Below, piece by piece: positions 46,748 through 56,846 of a stretch of DNA of 64,000 nucleotides. The notes below the pieces were generated by a model, which did no database searches, was not told where the DNA came from, and saw only the letters and a program-made list of their open reading frames with translations. The stretch comes from Vreelandella aquamarina (GTDB lineage Bacteria; Pseudomonadota; Gammaproteobacteria; Pseudomonadales; Halomonadaceae), in NCBI RefSeq assembly GCF_900110265.1, contig NZ_FODB01000010.1, positions 1 through 64,000 of the forward strand, given 5' to 3'. Numbering within the stretch: the stretch's first letter is position 1; the number at the start of each line of letters is the position of its first letter. The translations under genes were made by a program, and so were the position numbers.

Positions 46748-47683
46748 TTACGGCATGCTCGGCTGAACGGCGGTCTGTAAAATACGCATGACCAACTGAT
46801 CAAAGTCAATCCCGGCGTAGGCGGCTGCCTGCGGCACCAGGCTGTGGTCAGTCATGCCGGGCACGGTGTTAACCTCTATCAGCCAACACTTACCAGCTGC
46901 GTCACGCATTACATCAATACGCCCCCACCCTTCGCCACCTACCGCTAAAAAGGCCTTTTTACATAGTGCTGCCAGCGCTTGCTCATCTTGCTCAGACAAA
47001 CCACAGGGCAGATGGTACTGCGTGGTGTTAGCAATGTACTTGGCTTCGTAGTCATAGAATCCACCCGGCACTTCAACGCGAATAGCGGGCAACACATCAT
47101 CACCCAGGAGCGCGACCGTGTATTCATCCCCGACAATAAACCGCTCAGCCATTACCCGCGCATCAAATTTTGCGGCAGCCGTGTAGGCAGCTTTTAATTC
47201 ATCCCGGCTTTTGACAATACTGATGCCCAAGGTGGAGCCTTCATGGACTGGCTTGACCACCATAGGCAGCCCAAGCTGGTTTACTACGGCCGTCCAATCA
47301 GCGTTTTCACTTAGCATGATGCATTCAGGGGTAGGCAAGCCAACGGCCTGCCACACTTGCTTAGTGCGCTGTTTATCCATGCCCAATGCAGATGCCAGTA
47401 CGCCGCTGCCGGTATAGGGCACGCCGAGCAGCTCTAACGCGCCCTGAAACGTGCCGTCTTCTCCACCACGCCCATGTAGCGCCACAAACACGGCGCTAGG
47501 CGCCAGACGCTCAAGCCCTGCTAGACCACCCTCTTTAGGGTCGTAGCCGAGCGCATCCACACCTTGACGTTTTAAAGCGGCAAGAATAGCGGCGCCGCTT
47601 TTCAGGGAAACATCCCGCTCAGCCGATGTGCCGCCGTAAACCACTACGACGCGGTCTAGAGAACCAGTTTGCCCGCTGTTCAT
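46748..47683 (-). CDS. ddlB: D-alanine-D-alanine ligase B
   Basis: A 311-residue ATP-grasp enzyme that makes the D-Ala-D-Ala dipeptide for the peptidoglycan stem. [18 protein letters not shown] is the N-terminal D-Ala site, [20 protein letters not shown] the first PROSITE region, and [20 protein letters not shown] with [13 protein letters not shown] the metal and phosphate site. It overlaps murC by 4 nt, and its position between murC and ftsQ is the Ddl-B place in the cluster. Confidence 0.96.
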   Translation of the reverse strand: MNSGQTGSLDRVVVVYGGTSAERDVSLKSGAAILAALKRQGVDALGYDPKEGGLAGLERLAPSAVFVALHGRGGEDGTFQGALELLGVPYTGSGVLASALGMDKQRTKQVWQAVGLPTPECIMLSENADWTAVVNQLGLPMVVKPVHEGSTLGISIVKSRDELKAAYTAAAKFDARVMAERFIVGDEYTVALLGDDVLPAIRVEVPGGFYDYEAKYIANTTQYHLPCGLSEQDEQALAALCKKAFLAVGGEGWGRIDVMRDAAGKCWLIEVNTVPGMTDHSLVPQAAAYAGIDFDQLVMRILQTAVQPSMP

Positions 47684-49149
47684 AGCGCCACCTCATCCAT
47701 CTCAAGTTTTGCCTGAGCAAGGCGCAGCGAAATACCGCCAATGTCGCCGGCCCCTTGAGTAATCAAAATATCTCCAGGCCGTAGCACATTATTCAACAAG
47801 GCAGGCAGCTCCTGCTTGTGCTCGACAAACAGCGGATCGACTTCACCACGCTGTCGAATAGAGCCCGCCAGCGTTTTCCCTTCGGCTCCCGGCAGCACGG
47901 CCTCACCTGCGCTGTATACATCCAGTAGCACCAGGGTATCCACCTGAGAAAGCACACGCACAAAATCCTCAAAAAGATCCCGCGTACGGCTGTAACGGTG
48001 GGGTTGGTAAAGCATCACAAGGCGTCGATCAGGCCAACCTGCTCGCACTGCCTGGATTACCATATCGACTTCACGAGGATGGTGACCGTAGTCATCCACT
48101 AGCATAATATCGCCACCGCCGGAAGGTGCTGGAAAGTGTCCATGCACTTGAAAGCGTCGCCCTACCCCGGCGAACCCAGTTAGCCCACGCTGGATCGCAT
48201 CATCACTTACGCCTGCGTCAGTGGCCACAACGATAGCCGCCATCGCATTGAGGGCGTTATGGCGGCCCGGCATAGCGAGCCGAATGGCCAGCGGTGCCGC
48301 ATCACCAGGGCGCAGAGCGGTAAACGAGACTTCTCCCGCCTGTTGAGAAAAATCAACGATGCGGTAGTCGGCATCTTCATCAAAGCCGTAAGTGACAAAC
48401 TGGCGTTTAACTTGGTCACACAGCCCACGCACATGAGGATCGTCAATACACAACACCGCAAGGCCATAAAACGGTAGATTGTGCAAAAATTCGATGAAAG
48501 TGCTTTTCAGGCGCTCAAAATCGCCGCCATAAGTCGCCATGTGGTCAGCATCGATATTGGTAACAATCGATACCATGGGCTGAAGGTGAAGGAACGAGGC
48601 ATCGGATTCATCAGCTTCAGCGACTAAGTAATCACCTTCACCTAAACGAGCATTGGCGCCTGCACTCGTCAGTTTTCCGCCAATCACAAAAGTAGGGTCC
48701 AGGCCACCCTCGGCCAATAGTGTTGCTGTCAAGCTAGTGGTGGTTGTTTTACCGTGAGTCCCCGCGACGGCAATACCGTGACGGAAGCGCATCAGTTCTG
48801 CCAGCATTTCGGCACGGCGCACTACCGGCACGCGGTGCTCATGTGCCCAGCGTATTTCAGGGTTGGTTTCATCAATTGCGCTGGAGACAACAACCACATC
48901 GGCCCCCTGCACATGCTCTTCAGCATGACCAATGGCCACGCTTACTCCGCAATGGCGCAGCCGTTCAACCACGGCGGAGGCTTTCATGTCGCTACCGCTA
49001 ACTTGGTAGCCCTGGTTGGCTAATACTTCGGCAATACCGCACATGCCTGCACCACCGATACCTACAAAATGCAGCCGCTTAATACGACGCATACCGGGGC
49101 CAGTTGGGCGAGCCCCCTGCGGCGACATGTTAGTCACTGAATCGGTCAC
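47680..49149 (-). CDS. murC: UDP-N-acetylmuramate-L-alanine ligase
   Basis: A 489-residue Mur ligase that adds L-alanine to UDP-MurNAc. [20 protein letters not shown] is the N-terminal UDP-binding fold and [20 protein letters not shown] the ATP loop. [15 protein letters not shown] and [18 protein letters not shown] are MurC-specific. Length is normal. It overlaps both murG (4 nt) and ddlB (4 nt). Confidence 0.97.
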   Translation of the reverse strand: MTDSVTNMSPQGARPTGPGMRRIKRLHFVGIGGAGMCGIAEVLANQGYQVSGSDMKASAVVERLRHCGVSVAIGHAEEHVQGADVVVVSSAIDETNPEIRWAHEHRVPVVRRAEMLAELMRFRHGIAVAGTHGKTTTTSLTATLLAEGGLDPTFVIGGKLTSAGANARLGEGDYLVAEADESDASFLHLQPMVSIVTNIDADHMATYGGDFERLKSTFIEFLHNLPFYGLAVLCIDDPHVRGLCDQVKRQFVTYGFDEDADYRIVDFSQQAGEVSFTALRPGDAAPLAIRLAMPGRHNALNAMAAIVVATDAGVSDDAIQRGLTGFAGVGRRFQVHGHFPAPSGGGDIMLVDDYGHHPREVDMVIQAVRAGWPDRRLVMLYQPHRYSRTRDLFEDFVRVLSQVDTLVLLDVYSAGEAVLPGAEGKTLAGSIRQRGEVDPLFVEHKQELPALLNNVLRPGDILITQGAGDIGGISLRLAQAKLEMDEVAL

Positions 49150-50243
49150 GCAGTTTCTCCTTGCTTCACTAATCCCAAACAGCCTGCTGCAAGACGCTCG
49201 GTGGCATCTAAATAAGCGGCTTGGCGCGCTTTAGACGCCATTTCCGCCAGCCTGTCGGGATGAAGTAATTCGTCTAATAATTGAGTTAAGCGCTCAGGCG
49301 TGAGGGCTGATTGGATGACACACTGAGCCGCTCCCGCCTTCACCAGCACATCAGCATTGACTCGCTGATGGTCATCTACTGCAAATGGAAATGGCACTAA
49401 CAGCGCAGGCTTTGCCGCTGCAGCCAACTCGGCAACCGTTAACGCACCAGCGCGGCAAACCACAAGATCCGCCCATGAGTAGGCGGCCGCCATATCATCG
49501 ATAAAGGGGCTAACATCGGCCACAATGCCAAGTTCTGTATATGCCTGGGCGGTGGCTACGTCGCGCTCTTTACCGGCTTGATGGCGCACATCCGGGCGCC
49601 GCTCTGGTGGTAGCGCGGCAAGCGCTGGCGGCAGGCGCTCATTTAGTGCTACAGCACCGAGCGAGCCACCCACAACCAGCAGCCTAAGCGGCCTATTAGA
49701 CATCTCAGCCACCTGCTTAGGGCTCTCGCCTAGCGCCGCAATCTCTTCACGCACGGGGTTACCAATAACTACTGCACGACTGCCAAACGCATCCTCAAAG
49801 GCGGCGTAAGTACGCGTCGCCAAGCGCGAAAGCACTTTATTAGTGAGGCCTGCGACGGCATTCTGTTCATGAATGACCAGCGGCACACCCGACAGCCGCG
49901 CCGCCAGCCCACCCGGGCCACTGGCAAAGCCCCCCAGGCCGACCACAACATCAGGTTTAAAGCGTTTAATGATGCGTCGCGCCTGCATCACCGCTCGGGA
50001 AAGATTGATGGGCGCTTTGCACCAGCCTGCCAGCCCTTTGCCCCTCAGCCCTTCAATGGCAATCGTGTGTAGCATAATACCAGCATTAGGCACTAGCCGA
50101 TTTTCGATACCACGCGGGCTTCCCAGCCATTCAACGTCGACACCCTTGGCCTGTAAAGCATGCGCCAAAGAGAGCGCAGGAATAACGTGCCCACCGGTTC
50201 CCCCGGCCATAATCAATATCCGTCGACGCGAGTTCGTCGCCAC
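49146..50243 (-). CDS. murG: UDP-GlcNAc:lipid I N-acetylglucosaminyltransferase
   Basis: A 365-residue GT28 transferase on the cytoplasmic membrane face that turns lipid I into lipid [22 protein letters not shown] is the first glycine-rich loop, [17 protein letters not shown] the second, [18 protein letters not shown] the donor loop and [20 protein letters not shown] the UDP-GlcNAc pocket. It overlaps murC by 4 nt. Confidence 0.97.
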   Translation of the reverse strand: MATNSRRRILIMAGGTGGHVIPALSLAHALQAKGVDVEWLGSPRGIENRLVPNAGIMLHTIAIEGLRGKGLAGWCKAPINLSRAVMQARRIIKRFKPDVVVGLGGFASGPGGLAARLSGVPLVIHEQNAVAGLTNKVLSRLATRTYAAFEDAFGSRAVVIGNPVREEIAALGESPKQVAEMSNRPLRLLVVGGSLGAVALNERLPPALAALPPERRPDVRHQAGKERDVATAQAYTELGIVADVSPFIDDMAAAYSWADLVVCRAGALTVAELAAAAKPALLVPFPFAVDDHQRVNADVLVKAGAAQCVIQSALTPERLTQLLDELLHPDRLAEMASKARQAAYLDATERLAAGCLGLVKQGETA

Positions 50244-50261
50244 AAACGACTCCTTGAATAA

Positions 50262-51458
50262 TTACGATAAACGCGGTTCTCGGCGTGCTCGGTAGGGGGT
50301 GGGCGTACGCCGGGGGCGGTGCCGAGTCTCAGCATCCACACGCAGCAGTAGCCCAATCATCATGCCCGTCACCAACAGACTTGAGCCGCCATAGCTGATT
50401 AGCGGCAGAGTAAGCCCTTTTGTGGGCAGCAACCCAGAGCTTACGGCCATGTTAATGAACGCCTGAGCCGCCACAATAAACCCAATGCCGTAGCTAACGT
50501 AGGCGCCAAACAGATGCCCTGCCAGCTCCGCGCGGCGGCCGACCCACATGGCGCGTACAATAAATAGAGTAAACAGTAGCACCACTAAAATGGCACCAAT
50601 CATCCCTAGCTCTTCGGCCACTACAGCAAAAATAAAGTCGGTGTGGGCTTCCGGCAGGTAGTGAAGCTTTTGAACGCTATTGCCAAGACCGGTACCTGTT
50701 ACATGCCCACGACCAAACGCAATCAACGCCTGGGTTAACTGATAGCCGGTGGCAAATTGATCGGCCCAGGGGTCAAGAAAGCTTGTCCAGCGGGCCAAGC
50801 GGTAGGGCTCCATTACTACCATCATCACCGCCCCAACCCCCAGCACGCTTCCACTGCCGAGCAGTAAGGTCAGCGAGGCGCCACTCATCATTAACATGCC
50901 AATAACACACACGGCGTAAACCACCATGCCACCGAAATCTGGAGCTAAGAACAGCAGGCTCGCGGGTACGGCAAGCACGGCCAATGGCCGCCACATGGTA
51001 AACGCCCGCTGCCGCAGCTCGTAGGTAAAGCGCGACATAAATGCCGCCATGTAAAAAATAAGGCCCACTTTCGCCAGTTCCGACACCTGCAAACTCGGCA
51101 GCGGCCCAGGCAGTGAAATCCAACGCTTACTGCCGTTCACCTCTTGGCCAATAACTAGCACCACCACCAGCATAAAAATGCTGACGAGTAGAATAAGCGC
51201 TGCGTTCTGCCGCCACAGCTCCAAAGGCACGCATAACATAAAGAGGCAGGCAACAATGGCTAATAATAGAAAGATGCCGTGCTGACGGGAGTAGTGGTAG
51301 CTGTTTTCCAGCAGCCCCACCGACGCAGAGCTGACCATAATCCAGCCAAGCCCCGCCAACGCCACCACCGCAACAATCAGCCAGATATCACAAGGCAGGT
51401 GCTGGGTCGTTAAGGCAGCGCGCAGCCGCTGTACTCTACTGAGAGATTCATCGCTCAT
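50262..51458 (-). CDS. ftsW: Peptidoglycan glycosyltransferase FtsW
   Basis: A 398-residue SEDS-family polymerase that makes septal glycan strands with its partner FtsI. About ten transmembrane helices are evident. The conserved GSKRWISLPGPLPSLQVSEL, the PYRLARWTSFLDPWADQF loop, EAHTDFIFAVVAEELGMIGA and GLTLPLISYGGSSLLVTGM segments are SEDS signatures; the aspartate of the PYR...DPW loop is catalytic. It overlaps murD by 4 nt. Confidence 0.96.
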   Translation of the reverse strand: MSDESLSRVQRLRAALTTQHLPCDIWLIVAVVALAGLGWIMVSSASVGLLENSYHYSRQHGIFLLLAIVACLFMLCVPLELWRQNAALILLVSIFMLVVVLVIGQEVNGSKRWISLPGPLPSLQVSELAKVGLIFYMAAFMSRFTYELRQRAFTMWRPLAVLAVPASLLFLAPDFGGMVVYAVCVIGMLMMSGASLTLLLGSGSVLGVGAVMMVVMEPYRLARWTSFLDPWADQFATGYQLTQALIAFGRGHVTGTGLGNSVQKLHYLPEAHTDFIFAVVAEELGMIGAILVVLLFTLFIVRAMWVGRRAELAGHLFGAYVSYGIGFIVAAQAFINMAVSSGLLPTKGLTLPLISYGGSSLLVTGMMIGLLLRVDAETRHRPRRTPTPYRARREPRLS

Positions 51459-52834
51459 GGCGTCAACTCGCTGCGTTTGTGCTCAACCCAGTGACGAAAA
51501 GCGTCACCTCGTGCCTGATAGTTGGCGAATTGATCCAAACTCGCACAGGCGGGTGACAGCAGCACGCAATCACCGGGCTTGGCCATGGCGAAAGCAACCT
51601 CCATGGCTTGCGTTAAGTTTTCCACACGCTCAACCGGAATCGCCTCATTAAGCGCTTCGGCAAGGCGCGGCGCATCGGCCCCAAACACAATAGCAGTGCG
51701 AGCGCTATTCGCTAGCGGTGCAGCCAACGGAGAAAAATCCGCCCCCTTGCCAACGCCGCCTGCCAAAAGAAGCAGCTTTCCTTGCAGGGTGGTGCCAATC
51801 CCGTTGATGGCAGCCAGCGTCGCGCCCACATTGGTTCCTTTGGAATCATTGACCCAGCGAACGCCGTTTAGCTCGGCAATGGTTTCACTGCGGTGCGGCA
51901 AACCTACAAACGCTTTTAGGGCACCGCACATACTGGCTTTATCAAAGCCTAATGCGCGCCCCATCGCCAGCGCCGCTAACGCATTGGCGTAATTATGCTG
52001 CCCAGTTATACGCAGTTCATCGGCCAACAGCCATGGCGTTTTGCCCTGCATTAGCCACCAATGGCCCTGTTGCTCGACCAGTCCCCACGCAGCATCACGG
52101 GGAGTATGCACCCCAAAGTGCTCGATATGCTCTAGCGGCTGATCCGGCCATGTTTGCGGATCGTCAGCATTCACCACGGCGTGCTCTGCGCCGATAAAAA
52201 TACGCTGCTTGGCCTGTCGGTAGCCCTCTAGATCGCCGTGGCGATCTAGATGGTCATCGCAGAGATTTAAGAAGGCCGCCGAGGCCGCGCCTAAAGAGGG
52301 CGTGGTTTCCAACTGAAAGCTGGATAGCTCTAGGATGTATAGGTCGGCGTCTGGCTGTTGCGCCAGAAGATCAAGCGCGGGTGTACCTAGATTGCCGCCC
52401 ACAGCGGCATTAATGCCAGATGCGGCAGCCATCTCGCCAAGTAGCGTCGTCACTGTGGACTTAGCATTGGAGCCCGTAATGGCCGCAATGGGTGCTTTCA
52501 CGGCACGTTTGAACAGCGCGATTTCGCCTACCAGCATGGGCTCGCCAGTGGCAGGGTTATGGCGCTCAAGCAGCCCCTCCAAACCAGCCGTGCGAGGATC
52601 TACACCTGGGCTAATCACGACCTCGTAGGCCTGACAAAAATCTACAGCAGCCAGAGAGCCACAATGCACCTGAACATCCGGGTACGTTTGGCGAAAAGCC
52701 TCCACCCCTGGCGGCGCTTCACGGGTGTCAGCCACCATAAACGGCCTACCCAGCTGGGCAAGATGGCGGCAAATCGCCTGACCAGAGAGCCCTAGCCCAA
52801 CGACTACCGTAAATCCGTTCGGTACCTGCACCAT
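51455..52834 (-). CDS. murD: UDP-N-acetylmuramoyl-L-alanine-D-glutamate ligase
   Basis: A 459-residue Mur ligase that adds D-glutamate. VVVGLGLSGQAICRHLAQLG is the UDP site, ITGSNAKSTVTTLLGEM the ATP loop, and WVNDSKGTNVGATLAAINGI and VLLSPACASLDQFANYQARG are MurD-type motifs. The ATP loop reads GSNAKST where most ligases have GTNGKTT; this is common in MurD. I chose the ATG at 52834 with AAGGAG upstream over one eight codons earlier. Confidence 0.96.
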   Translation of the reverse strand: MVQVPNGFTVVVGLGLSGQAICRHLAQLGRPFMVADTREAPPGVEAFRQTYPDVQVHCGSLAAVDFCQAYEVVISPGVDPRTAGLEGLLERHNPATGEPMLVGEIALFKRAVKAPIAAITGSNAKSTVTTLLGEMAAASGINAAVGGNLGTPALDLLAQQPDADLYILELSSFQLETTPSLGAASAAFLNLCDDHLDRHGDLEGYRQAKQRIFIGAEHAVVNADDPQTWPDQPLEHIEHFGVHTPRDAAWGLVEQQGHWWLMQGKTPWLLADELRITGQHNYANALAALAMGRALGFDKASMCGALKAFVGLPHRSETIAELNGVRWVNDSKGTNVGATLAAINGIGTTLQGKLLLLAGGVGKGADFSPLAAPLANSARTAIVFGADAPRLAEALNEAIPVERVENLTQAMEVAFAMAKPGDCVLLSPACASLDQFANYQARGDAFRHWVEHKRSELTP

Positions 52835-52892
52835 GTGGCTCCTTCTGCCATACGCCAAAGGCGGCCTGTGCGCCGCCTACTATCTTCTTTGA

Positions 52893-53975
52893 TTAACGAA
52901 CTTTGAGCGTGGCCAAGCCTAGCAGCACAAGTACCACGGTAATTATCCAGAAGCGCACGATAACCCGCGGCTCTGGCCACCCTTTCAGCTCGTAGTGGTG
53001 ATGTAGCGGTGCCATGCGGAAGATGCGGCGTCCAGTTAGTTTGTAGGAGCCTACCTGGAGGATCACCGAGACGGTTTCCAGTACAAAAATACCGCCCATG
53101 ATAAAGAGCACGATCTCTTGACGGACAATGACCGCGACCACCCCTAACGCAGCCCCAAGGGCAAGGGCACCTACGTCGCCCATAAATACCTGGGCGGGAT
53201 AGGTGTTAAACCATAAAAAGCCAAGACCTGCACCCGCGATGGTGGCACAAAATACTGCCAACTCGCCGGTGCCGTGGATAAAAGGGATATGTAGGTAGTT
53301 GGCAAACACCGCATTACCGCTGGCATAAGCAAATACAGAGAGCCCCATCGCCACCAGCACAGTGGGCATAATCGCCAAGCCATCCAAACCGTCGGTAAGG
53401 TTGACGGCGTTGGAGCTACCGACGATGACGAAGTAGCTCAATACGATGTAGAACAAGCCCAACGACAGCGCAACGTCCTTGAACAGCGGAATGAGCAGAC
53501 TGGTTTCGGCGGGCGTGGTGGCCGTGGCGTACAGAATGATGGCGGCTCCCAGGCCGACCACCGACTGCCAGAAATATTTCCAACGTGCAGGCAGGCCTCG
53601 TGGGTTCTTTTCAACCACTTTACGATAATCGTCGACCCACCCGATGGCGCCAAAGCCCAGCGTCACCAGCAGCACGATCCAGACGTAATAGTTGGTCAGG
53701 TCACCCCACAGCAAGGTGCTGATCGCAATCGCCAGCAGGATCATGGCGCCGCCCATGGTCGGCGTACCTGCTTTGGAAAGATGCGACTGTGGGCCGTCGT
53801 CGCGAACGGCCTGGCCAATCTGCCCTTCGACCAGGCGACGTATCACCCAGGGCCCCAGCCAAAGGCACAGCATCAGCGCGGTGAGCGCGGCGAGAATGAC
53901 GCGCAGCGTCAAATAATTGAACACCTGAAACGCAGTTTGGAATTGAGCTAAAAAATTCGCCAAGTGAAGTAACAT
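52893..53975 (-). CDS. mraY: Phospho-MurNAc-pentapeptide-transferase
   Basis: A 360-residue polytopic enzyme that attaches phospho-MurNAc-pentapeptide to undecaprenyl phosphate to form lipid I. Ten membrane helices are expected. [20 protein letters not shown] is the first signature, [20 protein letters not shown] holds the DD pair, and [18 protein letters not shown] and [16 protein letters not shown] are the other conserved loops. It lies 9 nt from murF. Confidence 0.97.
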   Translation of the reverse strand: MLLHLANFLAQFQTAFQVFNYLTLRVILAALTALMLCLWLGPWVIRRLVEGQIGQAVRDDGPQSHLSKAGTPTMGGAMILLAIAISTLLWGDLTNYYVWIVLLVTLGFGAIGWVDDYRKVVEKNPRGLPARWKYFWQSVVGLGAAIILYATATTPAETSLLIPLFKDVALSLGLFYIVLSYFVIVGSSNAVNLTDGLDGLAIMPTVLVAMGLSVFAYASGNAVFANYLHIPFIHGTGELAVFCATIAGAGLGFLWFNTYPAQVFMGDVGALALGAALGVVAVIVRQEIVLFIMGGIFVLETVSVILQVGSYKLTGRRIFRMAPLHHHYELKGWPEPRVIVRFWIITVVLVLLGLATLKVR

Positions 53976-53984
53976 GAACGGCGC

Positions 53985-55340
53985 TTACCTTGTTTCATCC
54001 GCACGCAGCGCAGCAATGACCGTTTCCATGCCTGCACTACGTGACCCTTTCACCAGCAGAGTGGTGTTAGGCGGAAGAGTATTAATAACATGACGCACAA
54101 GCGTCTCGTGATCGTCAAAGTGTTGCCCGCGACCAAAGGCACTTGAAGCCGCGCGCGCCGCCTCGCCAAACGTTAATAACGTATCGATGCCTAACGACGC
54201 GGCGTAGCGGCCAATCTCTGCATGTAAAGCTTGGGACTCGCTACCCAACTCACCTATTGCCCCGAGTGCACACCAGCGTGGCGCTGGGAAGCTCGCGAGC
54301 GCGTCCAAGGCAGCTTTAACCGCCCCTGGATTTGCATTGTAAGTGTCATCCAACAACGTTGCATTGCGTAACCCTGGCACCACGCTTAGCCGCCCCGAAA
54401 GCGAGGTTAAACAGCTTAATCCTGTCACGACGTGCTCTGGCGTTACTCCTAGCGCTAGCGCTGCTGCCGATGCGGCCAGGGCATTACTGACATTATGTTT
54501 GCCGATAAGCGGCAACTGCACTTCACCCATGATTTGGCCGTGCGCAACAAGCGTGAAAGCATACCGCCCCTGGGGGTCGCAGGAAAGTGCCCTCGCGTGA
54601 ACGTCCGCATCATCATGTAAGCCATAGCTTACAATTTGCCGAGGGGCAGCACAGGCGGCCCAAAAAGCGTAGTAGCGGTCATCCCTATTAATGACGGCAG
54701 TACCATGACCGCTAAGACCCGAGAAAATTTCACTCTTCGCCTGAGCAATTTGGCCCATGCCGCCAAACTCGCCCACATGAGCGCCAGTCACGTTAGTGAT
54801 AATAGCGACCTGCGGTGCAGTGAGCTGGCTAGTCCAAGCGATCTCGCCTAAATGATTAGCGCCTAGCTCAATAACGCCCGCTTGATGTTCGCTCGATAAG
54901 CGCAGCAGGGTTAACGGCGCACCAATATCGTTATTCAAGTTGCCTGCTGTCGCCAGCACGCAACCTAGCGGTGCTAACAGCGCAGCAGTCATTTCTTTTA
55001 CCGTGGTTTTACCGCTATTACCCGTCACCGCCACCAGCGGCAGGATAAAGCGCTGACGCCAAGCCCGCGCGACCAGCCCAAGTCCTAACCGCGTATCGGC
55101 GCACACCAACTGAGGTAGAGCGCTATCCACCTCACGCTCTACCAGGGCTGCTGCGGCCCCTTGCTCTTTGGCATGCTCTACAAACTCATGGCCATCAAAG
55201 CGCGGCCCTTTTAGCGCGATAAATAGACAGCCCGGCACAATTTTACGCGTGTCGGTCACTACCGCTGAAATGGGCAAGTTGGCGCTCTCAGCCGAGATAT
55301 CGCAGCCAAGGGCGGCGGCTACTTCTACCAACGCCCACAT
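53985..55340 (-). CDS. murF: UDP-MurNAc-tripeptide-D-alanyl-D-alanine ligase
   Basis: A 451-residue Mur ligase that adds the D-Ala-D-Ala dipeptide made by DdlB. VVTDTRKIVPGCLFIALKGP starts the UDP domain, VAVTGNSGKTTVKEMTAALL is the ATP loop, and ATLLDDTYNANPGAVKAALD is the MurF-specific metal motif. Its ATG shares one base with the murE stop (TAATG), so the two are translationally coupled. Confidence 0.96.
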   Translation of the reverse strand: MWALVEVAAALGCDISAESANLPISAVVTDTRKIVPGCLFIALKGPRFDGHEFVEHAKEQGAAAALVEREVDSALPQLVCADTRLGLGLVARAWRQRFILPLVAVTGNSGKTTVKEMTAALLAPLGCVLATAGNLNNDIGAPLTLLRLSSEHQAGVIELGANHLGEIAWTSQLTAPQVAIITNVTGAHVGEFGGMGQIAQAKSEIFSGLSGHGTAVINRDDRYYAFWAACAAPRQIVSYGLHDDADVHARALSCDPQGRYAFTLVAHGQIMGEVQLPLIGKHNVSNALAASAAALALGVTPEHVVTGLSCLTSLSGRLSVVPGLRNATLLDDTYNANPGAVKAALDALASFPAPRWCALGAIGELGSESQALHAEIGRYAASLGIDTLLTFGEAARAASSAFGRGQHFDDHETLVRHVINTLPPNTTLLVKGSRSAGMETVIAALRADETR

Positions 55341-56830
55341 TAGGGGGTTCCCCGTGTGGCAAGGGCGTGGAGCACCTGCTCGACATCTTGATAAGGGTGG
55401 CGAACTCCGTCTATCTCTTGATAGGTTTCATGACCTTTTCCTGCAACGAGAATCACATCGTCAGGAGCGGCTTGATGAACCGCGTAAAGAATGGCTTGTC
55501 GGCGGTCACCTCTATCATCTACTGGCACACTACCAGCAAAGCCTGCGTGGATTTGCTGACGAATCTGCTCGGCAGACTCACTGCGTGGGTTGTCATCGGT
55601 GACGACCACGTGATCAGCCAGTTGCTCTGCTACTTTCGCCATTTCAGCGCGCTTCCCTGTATCCCGCTCACCGCCGCAGCCAAACAGGCACCATAGCTTG
55701 CCTTGACTGCCCAAATGGGCACGCAAAGCACCCAACGCACTCTGCAGTGCATCTGGCGTGTGGGCATAATCTACCACCACGCTAGGGGCGTTATCACCAC
55801 CGTAGCAGGCCATGCGCCCCGGCACAGGAGAAAGCACTGCTGCTGCTTCAAAGATCGCATCCAGCGGCTCACCTAATCCGTAAAGTACGGCCATGGCAAG
55901 TAGTACATTATCCAGGTTGAAACGCCCCACGAGCCCTAGCCGCAGGACTTTTTCGCCTTCTGGGGTGGCTATCAGCGCCTGCTGCCCAAGGGCATGGGGC
56001 TGCCAATCTAAAACGCGCAGCGTCACTGCCTCATCGGTACCTGTCGCTAGTACGCGTACATCGCTATCGCAGCCCGCCAGCATCAACTTAGCGAGAGGAT
56101 CATCACCATTGACCACCGCAAGAGATAGCTCGGTGCGTCTAAACAGCTTGGCTTTAGCGGCCGCGTAAGCCGCCATACTGCCGTGATAATCCAAATGATC
56201 TCGCGTCAGATTGGTGAAGACCGCGACGTTGACATCGACTGCGTCCAAACGCTGCTGATCTAACGCATGAGAAGAGGCTTCAAGCGCAACGCGCTTAACG
56301 CCCTGACGCGCTAGCTCACCTAGTGTTGCTTGCAGTGCCAACGGGCCTGGCGTGGTTAGACCGCTCTCAAGCAGCTTACCTGGCCGACCCACGCCCAGCG
56401 TCCCAATCACACCCGCTTGGGTGCCTAACTGCTCACTTAGCTCGGCCACATAGTGAGTCACCGAACTTTTGCCGTTCGTTCCCGTAACAGCAATGACCTC
56501 CAGACCACGAGGAACATCAAATAGCGCTCGACCTAATTCGCCTAGGCGTAGCGAAAGATGGGGGAGAAATAACACCCGTTCCTCTAGCCCTATGTCGCTA
56601 TCCTTGGTGTGAGCCAGCACCAGCGAGGCACCCTTGGCCAGCGCTTGTTCGATATATTCGCGTCCATCGCGCTGACTACCAGGCACGGCCACGAACACGT
56701 CTCCAGCGGCCAGGGCGCGAGAATCCGTTCTTAAACTGAGCTGCTGAGGCAGGTCAGGCAATGCTGGCAGCTTGGCGCTGGGCCAGACGTGGTGCAACGC
56801 TTTCCATAACTGGTCTGGGCATATGGTCAT
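55340..56830 (-). CDS. murE: UDP-MurNAc-L-Ala-D-Glu:meso-diaminopimelate ligase
   Basis: A 496-residue Mur ligase that adds the third residue of the stem peptide. The ATP loop is VIAVTGTNGKSSVTHYVAEL. The substrate motif VVTDDNPRSESAEQIRQQI has DNPR at residues 413-416, which marks use of meso-diaminopimelate rather than lysine. SSHALDQQRLDAVDVNVAVF and FTNLTRDHLDYHGSM are also conserved. It lies 16 nt after ftsI. Confidence 0.97.
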   Translation of the reverse strand: MTICPDQLWKALHHVWPSAKLPALPDLPQQLSLRTDSRALAAGDVFVAVPGSQRDGREYIEQALAKGASLVLAHTKDSDIGLEERVLFLPHLSLRLGELGRALFDVPRGLEVIAVTGTNGKSSVTHYVAELSEQLGTQAGVIGTLGVGRPGKLLESGLTTPGPLALQATLGELARQGVKRVALEASSHALDQQRLDAVDVNVAVFTNLTRDHLDYHGSMAAYAAAKAKLFRRTELSLAVVNGDDPLAKLMLAGCDSDVRVLATGTDEAVTLRVLDWQPHALGQQALIATPEGEKVLRLGLVGRFNLDNVLLAMAVLYGLGEPLDAIFEAAAVLSPVPGRMACYGGDNAPSVVVDYAHTPDALQSALGALRAHLGSQGKLWCLFGCGGERDTGKRAEMAKVAEQLADHVVVTDDNPRSESAEQIRQQIHAGFAGSVPVDDRGDRRQAILYAVHQAAPDDVILVAGKGHETYQEIDGVRHPYQDVEQVLHALATRGTP

Positions 56831-56846
56831 GCCATCTCCTTAAACA